A DNA stretch of 64,000 nt from NCBI GenBank assembly GCA_037178975.1, contig JASJZH010000005.1, forward strand, positions 6,696,001 to 6,760,000, in the 5' to 3' direction. Source of the stretch: Oscheius tipulae (taxonomy: Eukaryota; Nematoda; Chromadorea; Rhabditida; Rhabditidae). Below the pieces are notes generated by a model. That model did no database searches. It saw only the letters and a list, made by a program, of their open reading frames with translations, and was not told where the DNA came from. This document shows, one piece after another, positions 1-13,300 of this stretch. The stretch's first letter is position 1. Each line of letters starts with the position of its first letter. Made by a program: the position numbers and the translations under genes.

Positions 1-3000
1 CGAAGCACGAGGTCATCAAGCGTGGAAAGGAGGTCGAAGTCAAGCTGGATTCTCTGAAGCTGGGAAAGGAAGACGTCTTGAGAGTTGTTGTCATGGGTAG
101 TTAGATCTGTCGATGACTGATTTGCACTTCTTTCAGCTCCAATTCGTCCTCAGGCCACCGATGAACCAAAGGAAGTCGATACAAAGGTCAAGAAGAGTGG
201 TAGCAAGTACGAGATCTCTTTCAAGCCCACCGACGTCGGAACTCATAAAGTAAGGCTTTTGTCCTTTTTTGTTTCGTAACAGAAAGTGTTTTTTTATGAC
301 AACGAACGACATTTTAAACTTGTTTAAGAAGCTAAACAATTACTGTAGTCACTACGAACGTTGCCCGTAATTACAGTGTTTCACAGCAACTCTGTTACGA
401 GAAAGTACTTCGGAATTTACTACAATAACTAATTACGGGAGATGTTGTGTGGGACTACTAGGAACTGTCGTTTCTGTGTTGCAAAAGTACCCAAAACAGT
501 TGCGATTCATCCTGTAACTCTGCACATTTCCAAAATTCAGGTCTTCGCCTACGTGAACGAGATCCAGCATCCACTGTCTCCTTTCGCCATTCGTGTCTAC
601 GACAGCTCACAGATTGTCGTTGGAGAGATTCCCTCGCAGTCTCACTTGAACGACACTGTCGAGTTCACAGTCGATGCTGGACGAGCTGGCTTTGGAAATC
701 TCGAGATGGCTATCAAGGATTCTGATGGAGTCATCATTCCTTCGCATGTGGCTCAACTGGAGACAGGGTCTGCCAAGTGAGTTCTTTTTAGATCTTTCTT
801 CTACTGTTGTCTCAGATTCCTGGTCACCTTCACTCCCGCCACAAAAGGACCTCACACTGTCAACATCACCTTCAATAAGGAGGTTCTTAAGAATTCTCCT
901 TTCGAGGTCCTGATTACTGATCCCATTGCTATTGAGACGCCCGTCGGAGCTGCTTCTCCTCCCCAGTCCAAGAAAGATTTGAAGAAAGAAAAGGAACTGC
1001 ACAAGAAGGAGGAAAAAGAAAGAGTCAAGAGGGAAAAGGAGGAGAAGGCTGCCACTCTCAAAGGACAGAAAAAGGTAGCTTGAAACCCGTTGCATTCTAC
1101 CTGAAGTTTTTCAGAGTCGAAAGCACATTAGTAAGACAGCCGTGACTAAGATCCCTTCGTTGAGCCGAGTTGGTCAAGCTTCGGCTATTGTGATCGAAGT
1201 AGCTGGTCAAGACCAGCTCTTAGTTACTGTACACGGTAAATACAGCGATTTTTCAGAAAAAGATAACTGTTTAGATACCCGTGTGAAAGTGTAAATGACT
1301 GAGATAAGTCTCTTTTAGAAAGCTCATCCTCGTTTTCAGATAGCAAGAAGAACCAGCTGGGAACGGACATCAAGGAGATTGAGCCAGGAGTCATGCAGAT
1401 CGAGTTCACTCCTACGCAAGTCGGTAAGGATCGATGAAAAACAGCGGTACTGATCATATTTATAGGCGACCATGAGATCGACGTCCGCTATGCTGGGGTT
1501 CCTGTCAATGCTTCGCCCTTCACCTGCCGAGCCTACGATCCGGCAATGATCAAAGTCGGAACGATTCCTAAAGGTCTCCTGGATAAAGAAGTCATCTTCA
1601 TGGTCGATGCCTCAGAAGCCGGAGTTGGAAACCTCGAAGTGGCTGTGAATGACGGTCGAGTACCATCTCAAGCTCGTGCTCTGGGAGGTCACAAGTACGA
1701 CATCAGTTTTGTGCCGAAGGAGAATGTCGACCACACAATTTCGGTTCGATTCAACAATGAGCCGGTCCCTGGAAGCCCATTCATTTGTCATCTGGTCAAT
1801 ACCAGTGAGGCTCATGCTTCCGGACCTGGATTGGAGAGAATTCCCGTCGACGAAGAGGCCCAGATCTTTGTGCACTCGACCGACGATGCTCATCCGGAAG
1901 TCAGAGTCCGAGATGTTCAAACAGTAGACATTCCGGTCAAGACTGTGAGGAAGAACGACTCGACTACCGTCGTCTCCTTTGTCCCGAAGACTGTTGGAAA
2001 CCACCAAGTAGACATTTCGGTTCTTGGTGAGCCAATTCCTGGATCTCCTTTCACTGCTAAAGCTTACGATGCTCGAGAAGCCAAGCTCAGCCCTTGTGAT
2101 TCGGCAACGGTCGGAAAACCAACGACATTTGTCATTGACGCTGCCCGAGCCGGAGCCGGAAACATGGAGATCATCGTCTCCGTTGACGGAAGAAATGTGC
2201 CAAACTTTGTCCAAGCTGAGGGTCAGGCCCGATTCAAGGTCTCCTTCACACCTCAAGAAGCCAGGGACCATTTGATAAGTGTCAAGTTCAACGGACAGAG
2301 TGTGCCAGGATCTCCTATGATCTGCTCCGTTGATTCTGGAGCCACTCCCATTCTGGCTCCGGTGACTTCCGGTCTTACAGGCCATGCTCCAGTCCAGGAA
2401 AGAGAAAAGCGATCAGGACTGGCTAAGGAACTTTCTGGAATCCAGGTACTATTCCACTCTTTACAAAAATCAATCTAGATTCAGGTTGGTCAGAAGAAGG
2501 GCTTCACCATTCCGACGACTGGTCGTAGCAAGGATTGTAATGTTATCGTCATTGGTAAGTCGAGTCGCTTCCAAAGATTGTCCTCTGTCCTGTGGTGCTT
2601 TTGTTCTTGGGGGTCCTTGTTTCTGTCCCGCGTCTTTGGGTGTTGGGTGATAGTGTTTGTCCTCAGCCCCGGGTGGAGAGCATGTTCCCGTCGATGTCGA
2701 GCATCTGGAGGATCATTTCTACGCGACCTTCACTCCAACAGTCAAAGGTTAGTAAGCTTCATAGCCTGAAATATTGAGCTCTAGGACCCCACGAGATTGA
2801 TATCTTCTTGGATGGCGAGAAACTGAACGAGATGCCTATTCTGGTGGAAGTCAAGCCGGAACCATCTCGGTTGCCTCCTCTCTGTCTTATCGGCAAGAAG
2901 TATCGCTTTGATGTTGAGGCCGAGAGCAAGAATGATGTTCGTGTCGAAATTGTTGATCCTCAAGGCACACCACTTCCGGTCCAACTGGAAGACCTCCCCG

Positions 3001-6000
3001 ATGGCGGAGTGGGAGTAAGCTGTCGTTTCAAACAGGTAGGTAACCTTGACCAGGTCACACCCCCCGACTGCACTTCCCACTTTTTTCAACAACCGACTGA
3101 TTGATTGTCCTTTGCAGCTAGGCCCTCATTCTATTGACGTCTACGTGAACGAGGAAAAGGTCGGAGAAACGCGGATGCAAAAAGTTGCCGACCCTGTCAA
3201 AGGAGTCCAACTCGTTTCGGAAGTTGGCAGAGAGATTGTTGGTCAACCGGCCGAGTTCAAGCTCCTTATCGAGAATGGTCTGGAACATGAAGTCGAGGTT
3301 GAGTTGGAAGGTAAAAACTGGTCCCTAACTATACCAAAGAATCCTTGCAGGTCCTGATCGGAACATCTGTTCAACGAACCTGAAAAAGATCAGCGAAACG
3401 TTATGGATGGTCGAATGGACACCGAAGGTTGAGGGAAAGCACGAGATGAATCTTTTGGTCGGAGGAGAGTATGTCAACAGTACACCCATCAGTATTTCCG
3501 TGCTGGATCCGAGCGCTGTTCGAGTTATTGGATTGAGGAACGAGAGGGTTGGCACGGAGATTCAATTCAATAGTGAGTATCAAAGAATCTCAGACAGAAC
3601 TGTACTGAAACTTGTTGAAACTTGCAATTGATCTGAGCGATAATAGTCTAGCCTAATAATCCTCCGCGATATTCGGCCGTCATTTCAAGTGGTGTCCAGA
3701 TGACAGCTCGTAACGACTCGGCGCCACCTTTCGATTTTCTAACAAAAGCTATCGTACTCTTTAAATTTGACAAAGACAACGCCAATATTTCAGTTGACTA
3801 CACCTCCAGTGGAGCCAACACTGCCTCGGTAGATGTTCGCTGCGGGAACAAGGTAATCCCGTGCACGGTCAAAAAGGTCAAAACTGGCCTTTTGGTCTGT
3901 AGTTTCACACCGACAATGTCAGGAAATCATGCAGTCGATGTCAGTATTGATAGTCTCGTACTACCAGGTAATCTTGACTAGTTTTCTTCGAAGAACATGG
4001 CTTAGAATGTCCTTACGATTGTTTTGTGAGCGATGCTGGAAACGTGAGAGCTATCGGAGACGCTTTGAAGAAGGCCCAACGGGCAAGAGTTGCTCGATTT
4101 GAGGTGGCTCTAAATGATAAGGCTCGAGGGGATTTGGACGTCATGGTCACAGGTCTGATGCTAATTCAGATCATTTCAGACAATTCCAGAACCTGAATGT
4201 TGCATGTTGCATGTATATGTGTCTTTTTTGTAGATTTTCAACGTAAACTTCGTGTTCAGATCCTCAAGGTGGACCTCTTCCAGTTCGCTGCTACAAACAA
4301 GCTGATGATAGCTATTGGGTCGAGTTTACTCCAGAAATGACTGGTCAGTCGGGGTTTAAAATTTTCATCAAACCTTTTCAGGAATCCACAACATTGAGGT
4401 TACTTTCGACAATGTTCCTGTGAACGGCTCGCCGTTCCGTTGTGACGTCGTCGATCCCAAGAAGGTCCATGTTCGTGGCTTGGATGAGCAGCTTGTTCTC
4501 CGTCACGCCACAACGATGACTGTTGAGAGACGAGATGGCGGAGCTGGAGATCTCCAGGTTGAAATCACCGACCCTGCCGGAACTCCTCTTCGTCTCGAGG
4601 CACTCAAATCGCCAAGTGGAAACGACACCTTCACCTTTTTGCCCAACAAGACCGGACCGCACAAGGTCAACGTCAAAATGGCTGGATTTTCGTTGCCTGG
4701 CTATCCACAAACCATCATGGTTGGAGAACAAGAGCTGCCGGTAGTCTATGGAGCAGCCATGGATCAGTCCGTAAAGATTGACGAACCTGCCAGCATCATC
4801 TTCGATCCCAAGAAGCAGAATGGTGGTCTGAAAGTGTCTGTGACTGGACCGAGCGAGAAGAGAATCAAGCACAATGTGATGAAAAGACCCAACGGTACCT
4901 CAGAAGTTGTTTTCTACCCGGAGGAAGTCGGAAACCATACTGTCTCAATCGATTTCAACAATAAGCCGCTCAAGGGTAGGTCTTGTTCTGATTAGGCAGT
5001 CAAAAATACATTCAGGAAGCCCCTACAATGTGAGAGTCGTCGACCCGAGCAAGGTAATAGTCAACGATTTGGACATGGACCGTGACGGAAGTCTCCTTCT
5101 GCGTCTCGGACAGGACAACGTCTTCGATGTGGACGCGACTGCTGCTGGACCCGGTAACCCTTTTTTGGCAAGCTGTTCAAGTTTAATTAGGCAAACTTCG
5201 CGCCGAAGTTCGAGACGCTGAGGATGCGCTCCTCAGTGAAGGTCCGGTTGTTCACGACCTGGGCTATGGCAAGTATCGTGTTGCCTTCAATCCGCCTCGT
5301 CCTGATAGGTAGGTCTCTTGTTTTTATTGAAGAATTGTGCGTGGAGGGAAGCTTTACATACCTAAACAATTTCAGGTATTCCATCTACCTGTACTGGAAC
5401 GAGCTGCCCGTGGAGAGTGCCTTCCCAGTCAGAGCCAGATACTCGAAGGAGGAACCTGTGATGGCTTCGACTTCGAGACAAGCCTTCCACGAGTACGAGA
5501 GAACCCCAGAAGTTGAGAGGAAAGAGAAAAGGGAGGAGAAGGTGGTACATGCGAGGTTTGCTCAGATTACAGATCTCAGAGTCAGATATTTCAGAGAAAA
5601 GTCGAATGCTTCTTACGAGGAAGAGGTGAACCGTGTGATAGTTCGAGGAGATGGCCTACATCGAGCTCTTTTGAAAGAACAGAACGAGTTCATCATTGAC
5701 GGCAGTGACATCGCTAGAGAGGGTCGTCTGACCGCAACACTTCTCGGCCACAAAGTTGACATTCCTGTCCGGATCACCCAGGTCGGACACAACGTCTTCA
5801 AAGCACAGTACACGCCTCTGACTGGCGGAACCTACGAGCTCCATGTGCTTTGGAACGGACGCCATGTCAATGGTTCTCCTTTCAAAGTTATCGCCGACTC
5901 TTCCACGCTACCCGCTGATCTCATCTCTGTTGATGCCTCCACGCTCAAAATAGGAATTATCCAAGAAGACATCAAAACTCTGATCGACACTAGACGTGCT

Positions 6001-6798
6001 GGTCCAGGTCAACTGGCTGCAAACTGCATGGGTCCTGTAAAACCGGCCTATTGCGAGCTCTACGATCACAGAGACGGAACCTACACCTTGAATATCAGGC
6101 CCACAGAAGTCGGAAAACATACTCTGACCGTGAAGTATAACGATCAGCATGTCAGAGGAAGTCCTTTCCTGATCCACGTCTCTCTGCCTCCCGATCCGTC
6201 AAAGGTCCGAGTCTATGGTCCGGGAATTGAGCATGGACTTTTGCCAATGTGAGTCAGATGTCTTGTGGTAAACTAAAGGCGGTTTTAGGTTCAAATCCAA
6301 CTTCGTTGTCGAAACGAGAGGAGCTGGAGCTGGACAGCTGACTGTCAGAGTTCGGGGACCAAAAGGTGCCTTCAATGTCGAGATGCAGAGGGAAAAGAAG
6401 AATGAGAGGACGATTCATTGCAAGTACGAGCCGAAAGAACCTGGAGATTATCAAGTACACTTTTGCAACTTCAATGAACCAAAAAGATTCAGGTCGAAGT
6501 CAAATGGCACGGTGAACATGTACCAGGAAGTCCTTTCTTTGTTATGATCGTCGACACGGAGCAAGAATTGGCTCGATTCCTTCGTGGCGAGATGCCCAGT
6601 CCTTCTCCGGCCACTCCGTTCGTTCCTCCCGGCTGGGTCGGCCCTCCTCCGCCCATGTTCATGGGTCCTCCAGGAATGGGAGGCCCGCCTCCGATGGGTG
6701 GTCCTCCTTCCAGAGGTTTTATGGGACCTCCGATGGGCGGTCCCATGCCCTATCCCCAAGCTCCTGCTCCTCCAAGACATAAGGGCAAGTATCATTGA
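1..6798 (+). CDS. fln-2: Filamin, jitterbug/FLN-2 type (3' part of the gene)
   Basis: Actin-crosslinking filamin, entering the window mid-gene and ending at TGA 6796-6798. About 17 filamin-type Ig repeats can be read, most closing with the family signature GSPF followed by a beta strand (for example near 1790, 2070, 4440, 5890, 6170 and 6540). They are spread over many exons with short introns (97-136, 250-540, 777-815, 1075-1114, 1236-1339 and so on). Two Lys/Glu-rich inserts interrupt the array: about 960-1074 (KKEKELHKKEEKE region) and about 5470-5640. After the last repeat comes a Pro/Gly/Met-rich tail (6590-6790, PPGMGGPPPMGG type) instead of the terminal dimerisation repeat of vertebrate filamins. 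The last intron is 6451-6493 (GDYQ|VEVKW). The actin-binding CH domains would lie left of the window. Filamin is certain; assignment to the FLN-2/jitterbug branch is inference. Confidence 0.93.
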
Positions 6799-7334
6799 AT
6801 CTAAATATCTTTATACCGACGTCTCTTCATCATTCATCCTGCCACAATTCGCTCATAATAACCCGTGTTTTGCATAATTTGTTCAGAATTGCTAGAGAAG
6901 TAAGCATCCATAGACATGTCTGGTGTATACATTTTTTCACTTAAGATTCTTCTTTGTTGTGATATCAAAGCTAATAAATTTCTATTTCAAATCGTCAGGT
7001 CTCGCTGGCAGAGGCATAGAGAATACTAGATATGTAAGTCGACTCAAAACTGAAGAAATGGAGTACCAATAATGTATGTTTTTTTTTGAATGCTGGGAAA
7101 ATTTCGAAACTGCACCTGCTAAAACAGACATTAGAAGAGTTTATTACTGTGAATAAATACATTGTACATTTCGTAAGTGACAAATAAAGCGTCGCACATT
7201 ATGGATTGGGGATTGAAAATGCTAGACAAAGCTCTTTCTCTAATTTGTTCAAGAATTATGCATTCGGGCGCCAATATATCACAGAGATACCCACAGGTTT
7301 TTGAGGTGAAAAGTATGACGGACTAGGAGGGAAG
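6799..7334. other. Convergent 3' region between filamin and RasGAP
   Basis: No coding exon seen. AATAAA-type signals on the + strand lie near 6974, 7152 and 7183 and probably serve filamin. The minus-strand RasGAP stop is at 7337-7335. Confidence 0.7.
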
Positions 7335-10300
7335 CTAACAGTGCACTGCTGCGTTTCTGACTCGGTCGAGCGAACTCAAAGAATCGTAGGATTCCTCCGA
7401 GGCTCCGCTGTCCGAAATCTTGTCAATCGGTATAATCGAATATTTGACCGTCTCTGTCATTTGCCTCTTCAGCTCGGCGTTTTCCTTCATCAGACGACGA
7501 ATCTCTCGTTTTTGCTGCTCTTCGACCTCGTCCTTTTCCCTCCTCAGTCTCTCAATCTCTCTCCGTTGCTTCTCTATAATATCGACCTGAAATCATGTTT
7601 TTGTCTCAATCACTGAGTCCGCTACCTCGCTGTTAGACTTCTCTACTTTATGACTTGGAGGATTGACATCAATGTCGACTATCGTCGGTCTCAGAACGGT
7701 GGAACTCCTAGAGGCGCGTGGATTTGTTCGAGGAAGAACTTTGCTCGTCCTCGGGGAGGTGTCGCAGTCTGGAGGAACGGCATAAATCTGGAACACAAGT
7801 TTTAGTTCATGCGCATAACACAAACTGACAGAGTAGTTGTGACTCATTCTCTCGGGATCGTAGGGAGGTGGACTCGCTCTCCTGTATCCCTCGTAGGTCG
7901 ATCTCTGATAGCTGCCGTATTCCGTACCCTCTTTCATAGGTGAAAAGGCTGGATTGGCAATGGAGACGGCGGCTGTCCTCTCGACTGGAGATGAACTCGC
8001 AGAAGTACTATAGTTGCTGGCCTCTTTCGAGTGGTAGCCACTGGAAGGAGGCAGACTTCCGGTCTCAGATCCCTCCACTTTCCTCTTCGGTTTTCTCGTC
8101 CGCTGTCTTCCAGTTCTCAACTCTCCCTCACTGTCCGTATCGTGAGCATCTCCACTACTGCTTGTTTTCTCGCTGGTTCTGCTGCTCGATGTTCCAACCT
8201 CGTCACTCAATCTCACGAGTCGATGGTTGTTTGAGAGAGCAGAAGAGGCTACATAGTCGTCGCTAGTCATGAGATGCATGGCCGGACGACTTCTAGTGAT
8301 GACGGTAGCTTGTCCAGACGGCGGAGTGCTTCTGTAGGCCGGAACATTCTCGCTCCTTCCTCTGAAAAAGTCGTGGTGAATGATTTTAAGGAAAACGGTA
8401 CCGAATGACTGGCTGATTAGGGCTGTTCTCATAATCACTGCTGGCCTGGTGAACCAGGGGAGACTGCAGACTGCCACCTCTTTTCCTCTCTCTCAGATTT
8501 ACCAGAATCCTCCTCATGTCAACTAGTCGACTGTCCTGGCAGGCTCTCTCGTGAACATCGGCTGTCCACGACTCTTCCAGATACAGATTGATCAGACTCA
8601 GTTCGCGTCCAACGTTCACATCGGCACTGCTGGTCGGCCTTCCAACTGGACCTGATGAAATTCTCGACAAAAAGTCCTTCATCCTGTGCCATTCTCTCTC
8701 GACAAACGAGTTCATGAATTCCATGTAGTGTTCTTTCCCGCCAAATTTGGTAAAGTTGGCCAGATTCTGGAGTGTTTTGGCGATCAGGGTCAGGTTTCTG
8801 GCCGTTGTTCCACATGGATACTCGTCGCACTGAAAAGGGTTATTGGTTGATCTAGGAAAGTTACTTACCAAATTGAACAGGCTTGGACTGAGAATGGCTG
8901 GACAGAGGTACCTGAGGAAGATTGAGGAAGAGATGAGGGTATCGGCCAGTTCTTCCCGGCCCTGGTGCTGGAGTCGGTCCCGGATGGTACAGAAGACGGC
9001 TTTGAGCTCACAAGGCAGTCTTCCAGAGCTGAAATCGTTTGATAAGTGAGTTTAGCTTGCAAAGACTCTTGTAGTCAGAGAATAGTTTTAGGTCCTTCCG
9101 CGAAAGTAAAGTTTACCCACCAAAATACTCACCTGTCATACATCCTGTACCAAGCCTTCTCGACCCATTTCATCAGCTGGCTCCTATTCTTCTCGAGAAC
9201 AGCACTGGACACCACGGTTAACTTCAGCGGATCCACCTCGCAGGATTCCTTATTGTCAATCAGTTCTTTGGTAAAATCAGCCAGTGTTTCCTGAAAAAGT
9301 TTTGCTCAGATTCTCTTCAGAGTCTACCTGTAAGTAATCATCAGCTACCAGCTTCATATAGGCTTCCATAGCTTTTGTAGCCAATGAATTTCCGCGGAAC
9401 ATGAGGTGATCGTTGTCGAGAAGGTTGATCTCCATCATGACCAGGTCCGTGAGAAAGTCTTTGGCCATTTTCTGTTCATGAAAGACTCGAACCATTGACG
9501 TGGCCAGATCTTCTTTGGTCTTGACTGAAAGGATCGGCTCCAATTGGGTACAGAGTGGTTCATAGTTGTAGGTGAGGAAATGCTTGAGATCATCGTACTC
9601 GGCAAGAGGCAGAATGTCCACCGACTGCCATCGAGCCTGCAAATGTACTGTTAGATAGAGTTACTCAGATCATCTCGCTCGCACCATCTTGGAAGGTCAT
9701 CCGTCGAGCTGTTACAAGGAAAAAACTAGGCCTACCTTGATCCGAATAGCTGGTTGTTCGGCCGGAGTGCTCTTGGCAGTTAGTGCATTGGTCAGTCGAT
9801 TTCCACTGTCCTGATTAGTAGTCACTGTGTACCTGAAAAGTTCTCTTATCATTCTGAAAGACGGACGCTTGCTACCTGCAATAGCTACCGAAAACACTGC
9901 TCATTTGTACAAAATTTTTCTTGAATTTCACCGTCCACAACAGGGCCCTTAGAAGGTTTCTTCTCTCGTTTGAGAATTCCGCATCACCCAGCTTGTTCAC
10001 CCCATAATCGACGGTGATTGGCAGTATCAACGACGAGGACAGATTGCGGTCCCGACCCATTTCTTAAGTGTTTGTCAGGAAGAGAATGAGGAGAGAAGAA
10101 TGGATTTGGGCATAGGGGCTGTCAGTCAACGGGGTGAAAAGAAGTGACGGTTCGAAACGACTCTCTCGCGAGACAGTGTCGCTTATTAGCACTGTGAGAT
10201 CTCTCTGTGTGTGCGAGAGAAGGAGGCGCAAAGTCGGTTTGCATGCCAAATAGGAGGCTAAGCCGAACAAATTAGCCAGACCATGACACCGACTGTACAG

Positions 10301-13300
10301 AAAAACGGCAGTGATTAATGACTAAAGCTAATTGAACCAGGCCAGATGGCAAAAGAGGCTATAAATTTGTCCGAAAGTTGTCACGACAACTACTTTTTGA
10401 CTGTTGCCACAGGATTTGAGTTAGCCACAAGGTAGAGAGAGCGGAGTGAGATGTCTTGTACAATTGATAGGAATGACAGTAATTGGAATGACTGAAGTGA
10501 CAGGTTCAAACCAAGGGGGTAAAACTAAAAAACGTTGGAGCGAGTAGACATAGCTCAGGTAGCGCTAAAAAGGAACATTTATTGGCTGAAGTAGAACGAT
10601 CAACTATGGAGAAGCTATCCGAAAAGTATTCAGAAAGTCATTTTGCTGTAAACAGAAGAAAACTGGGAGGAATGTTGGCCTCTTGAGGTCATTGGTCTCA
10701 GTTAAAAGAGCCACTATGCAGTGAAAGAGACAGACGCGTTTTTCAGCTCAGCGGGACAGCACAAAACATCTCTATTCGACTGGCAAAAATAAGCTGTGGT
10801 CTATGAGAGACATGTCCTTGGCAATACTTTGTCGAAATGATACTCTTGGCGCCATGCTGTTTTTTGTGCACGAGTGTCTTTGCGGTGTCGAACCGTTATG
10901 TAAAGGTCAGCAGAATGAACGAGAGCTAGAAATCTGAACGGAGCGCGAAATTGTATCCGGACGACCTTGCCACTGAAACGAGAGAACAGTAATATATTGT
11001 TGAGGTGCCACGGGTCTAATCTCCGTAGACAGGACTGGACAATTTGTTGGTTGAAAAACGATGCAAGGTCTCTCATTAGCGCGGCGAGGGTGGGTCGGGG
11101 ATGGATCTATCACAACTGATCCAACTTTTGACACGATTAGGTAAGATGCGGGACCTAAGTAGAACACGAAAACAAGCTTCTTGTCGGATTAGCACATCAG
11201 CCCATAAATTTAACAAGACGCCTTGAAGAAAGAACAGGATTGATGGAACGGGTGAGAGGTTCGAGTGGCTAAAAAGGTCTGTCTCTCGACCCGCTAATGT
11301 TTCTTCTTTGGGAGTGAAGCTAATCATATCAGGTTCACAAGTGTCAGATGAGGGTAGGGGTTTGTGGGAAGATGACAGGCCAAGTTATCTACACAGAATT
11401 TGAAGCTGAAGTGTCAAGACTTGTCAAATCAAGAAAAGGATTAGCCTGGGAAGATTAGTACAAAAGATGAGAGGGGAGGGAAATTCGGTCCTAACGAATG
11501 CCTCGAAACGGCTTGTGGTCGAGGTGAATCAGTTGTTTGGAGGCACATTCATCGACTGTACGATTCCAGAAAAGGGTGTTCAGAAAAAGAAACATGATGG
11601 AATTGGACGCAGATCAAGAGTGGCCATTTTTCGTAATTGTTTCGCTCACAGCCTCAAAATAATTGCCCCCAGCACAGAAATCAGGACGCCAATTGACATT
11701 GCCGTAAAAGTGGGCCGTCTCACTGCTGGAACCACATTGAACTTTATCCCGACTCTTTGACCCACTGTTTTGAAAAGGAAAGACTAACCATCTTTCCACT
11801 GGATGTCGGCTGGCAATCTGATCAATATCGATCTTCACATATCCGATGAGGGTCGACGTGCCCTTCTTCTTCTTCAGGTCGCCTTCTCGGTACAGGTCCA
11901 CGATCAGCATCTTGTTCTGACGGAGCATGCTGAAATCATTTTGGTTTTTAGTGCAACAGAACTCACTTGAATTCGAAGAATTCTCCCCAGAAGACATTGT
12001 CCGTTCTTGGTTTCGACGTTGTCTTTCCATAAGCTTCTCTGTCCAGACTAAACTCGCAAAAGTACTTCTTCTTCGAAGGTACGCCTTTGGCCTCCAGGAC
12101 CCAGAGCTGGAGACTGTGCTCCACTCGGCGCTGCATGTCCAGACGCGGATTCACGATTCGGTTCAAACTGAAAGCGGTCGTTTAGGATTGGGTCAAACGT
12201 GTCCCCAGAGAACAAGTACAGGTTTGACGCAATCGATATGAACACACAGGTGGCCGGGACTGAGGAGAGCCGGCTGCCTAATTAGGGTATACTGTTATGC
12301 TGGACTGGCCTCTTTATGTTTGCCGGAGGGGCAGGTGCTGGCGGCAGCACTATTAGACAATGTTGGTCGTCTAGAGGACAGAGGGTAAACAGGATTCGTG
12401 GGACAGTAATGCGGTACTCCCAATGAGAGGTGTTACAGGCTTGGATGTGTTTCTGAGGAAAAAAGATCTAGAAAATATGAAGCTTTTCAAATGACTGCCG
12501 AAAAAGTATGTGCCGAGTACGAACCATCCGTCATTTATGGTGATCGCCTAGTTGCTAACGACATGCGCTGTCAATGAGACACAAAAATATGCCGAAATAG
12601 GTCTCCAAAATGACCTGGTCTAAGCTAGAAATAATCCGCGCCTGTCCTCTTTGAGACGGCAGCTAGCCAATGGCTATATGAACACGGGAGGAAAGGCCAG
12701 GTGTGAAAAAGACACTCCGCGACACAGAGAGATAGCCAGTTTCGGCAGGAGAAAGAGGCGCTTCGAAAATCAATTGTAATCAAAAGTTTGAGAAGAAGAG
12801 TAAAGCCGCATTGAAACTGGTCGGGAGGATTAATCTGGCAACGGGATTGAGGAGGAGGCGAAAGACGCAAAGTTACAGGAACAGACAAATTACGATTTGA
12901 ACAAAGAAAGGTGGGACAGAAGAGGAATGCTGACAGTGAGCTGAAAAATGGGAACGCGAGGGTAATGAACTGGAGAGGCGATCCACGCTTCACAGGGCCG
13001 GAAAGAGTCACTTTGTCCACTGGTTTTTATTGACCCAGAGAGAAAGGGGGATTTTTATGGGCCGGAAAGGTGAGACAGCGAAGAAGATAGTTCTACCCAG
13101 ATCTATGGATACAGGGGGATAGTGCATGTATTGCCAAGATACAGTCAGAGAGATAAATATCGAATGTTATTGTTTTAAGGGAACTAACTTAACAGTGCAC
13201 GTGACAATAATTGACTAGATCTCACGGAGAAATTCAAATGCGTCCTTCGACGGAGGCGCCGACCGGCTGGCTGACCATCGAGGCCTGATTATGCAAGAGA

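Noticed and set aside
6780-6900. Possible alternative last exon of filamin using a GC donor at 6786 and an acceptor near 6886
   Set aside because: It would add only two or three residues before a stop; not enough to support.
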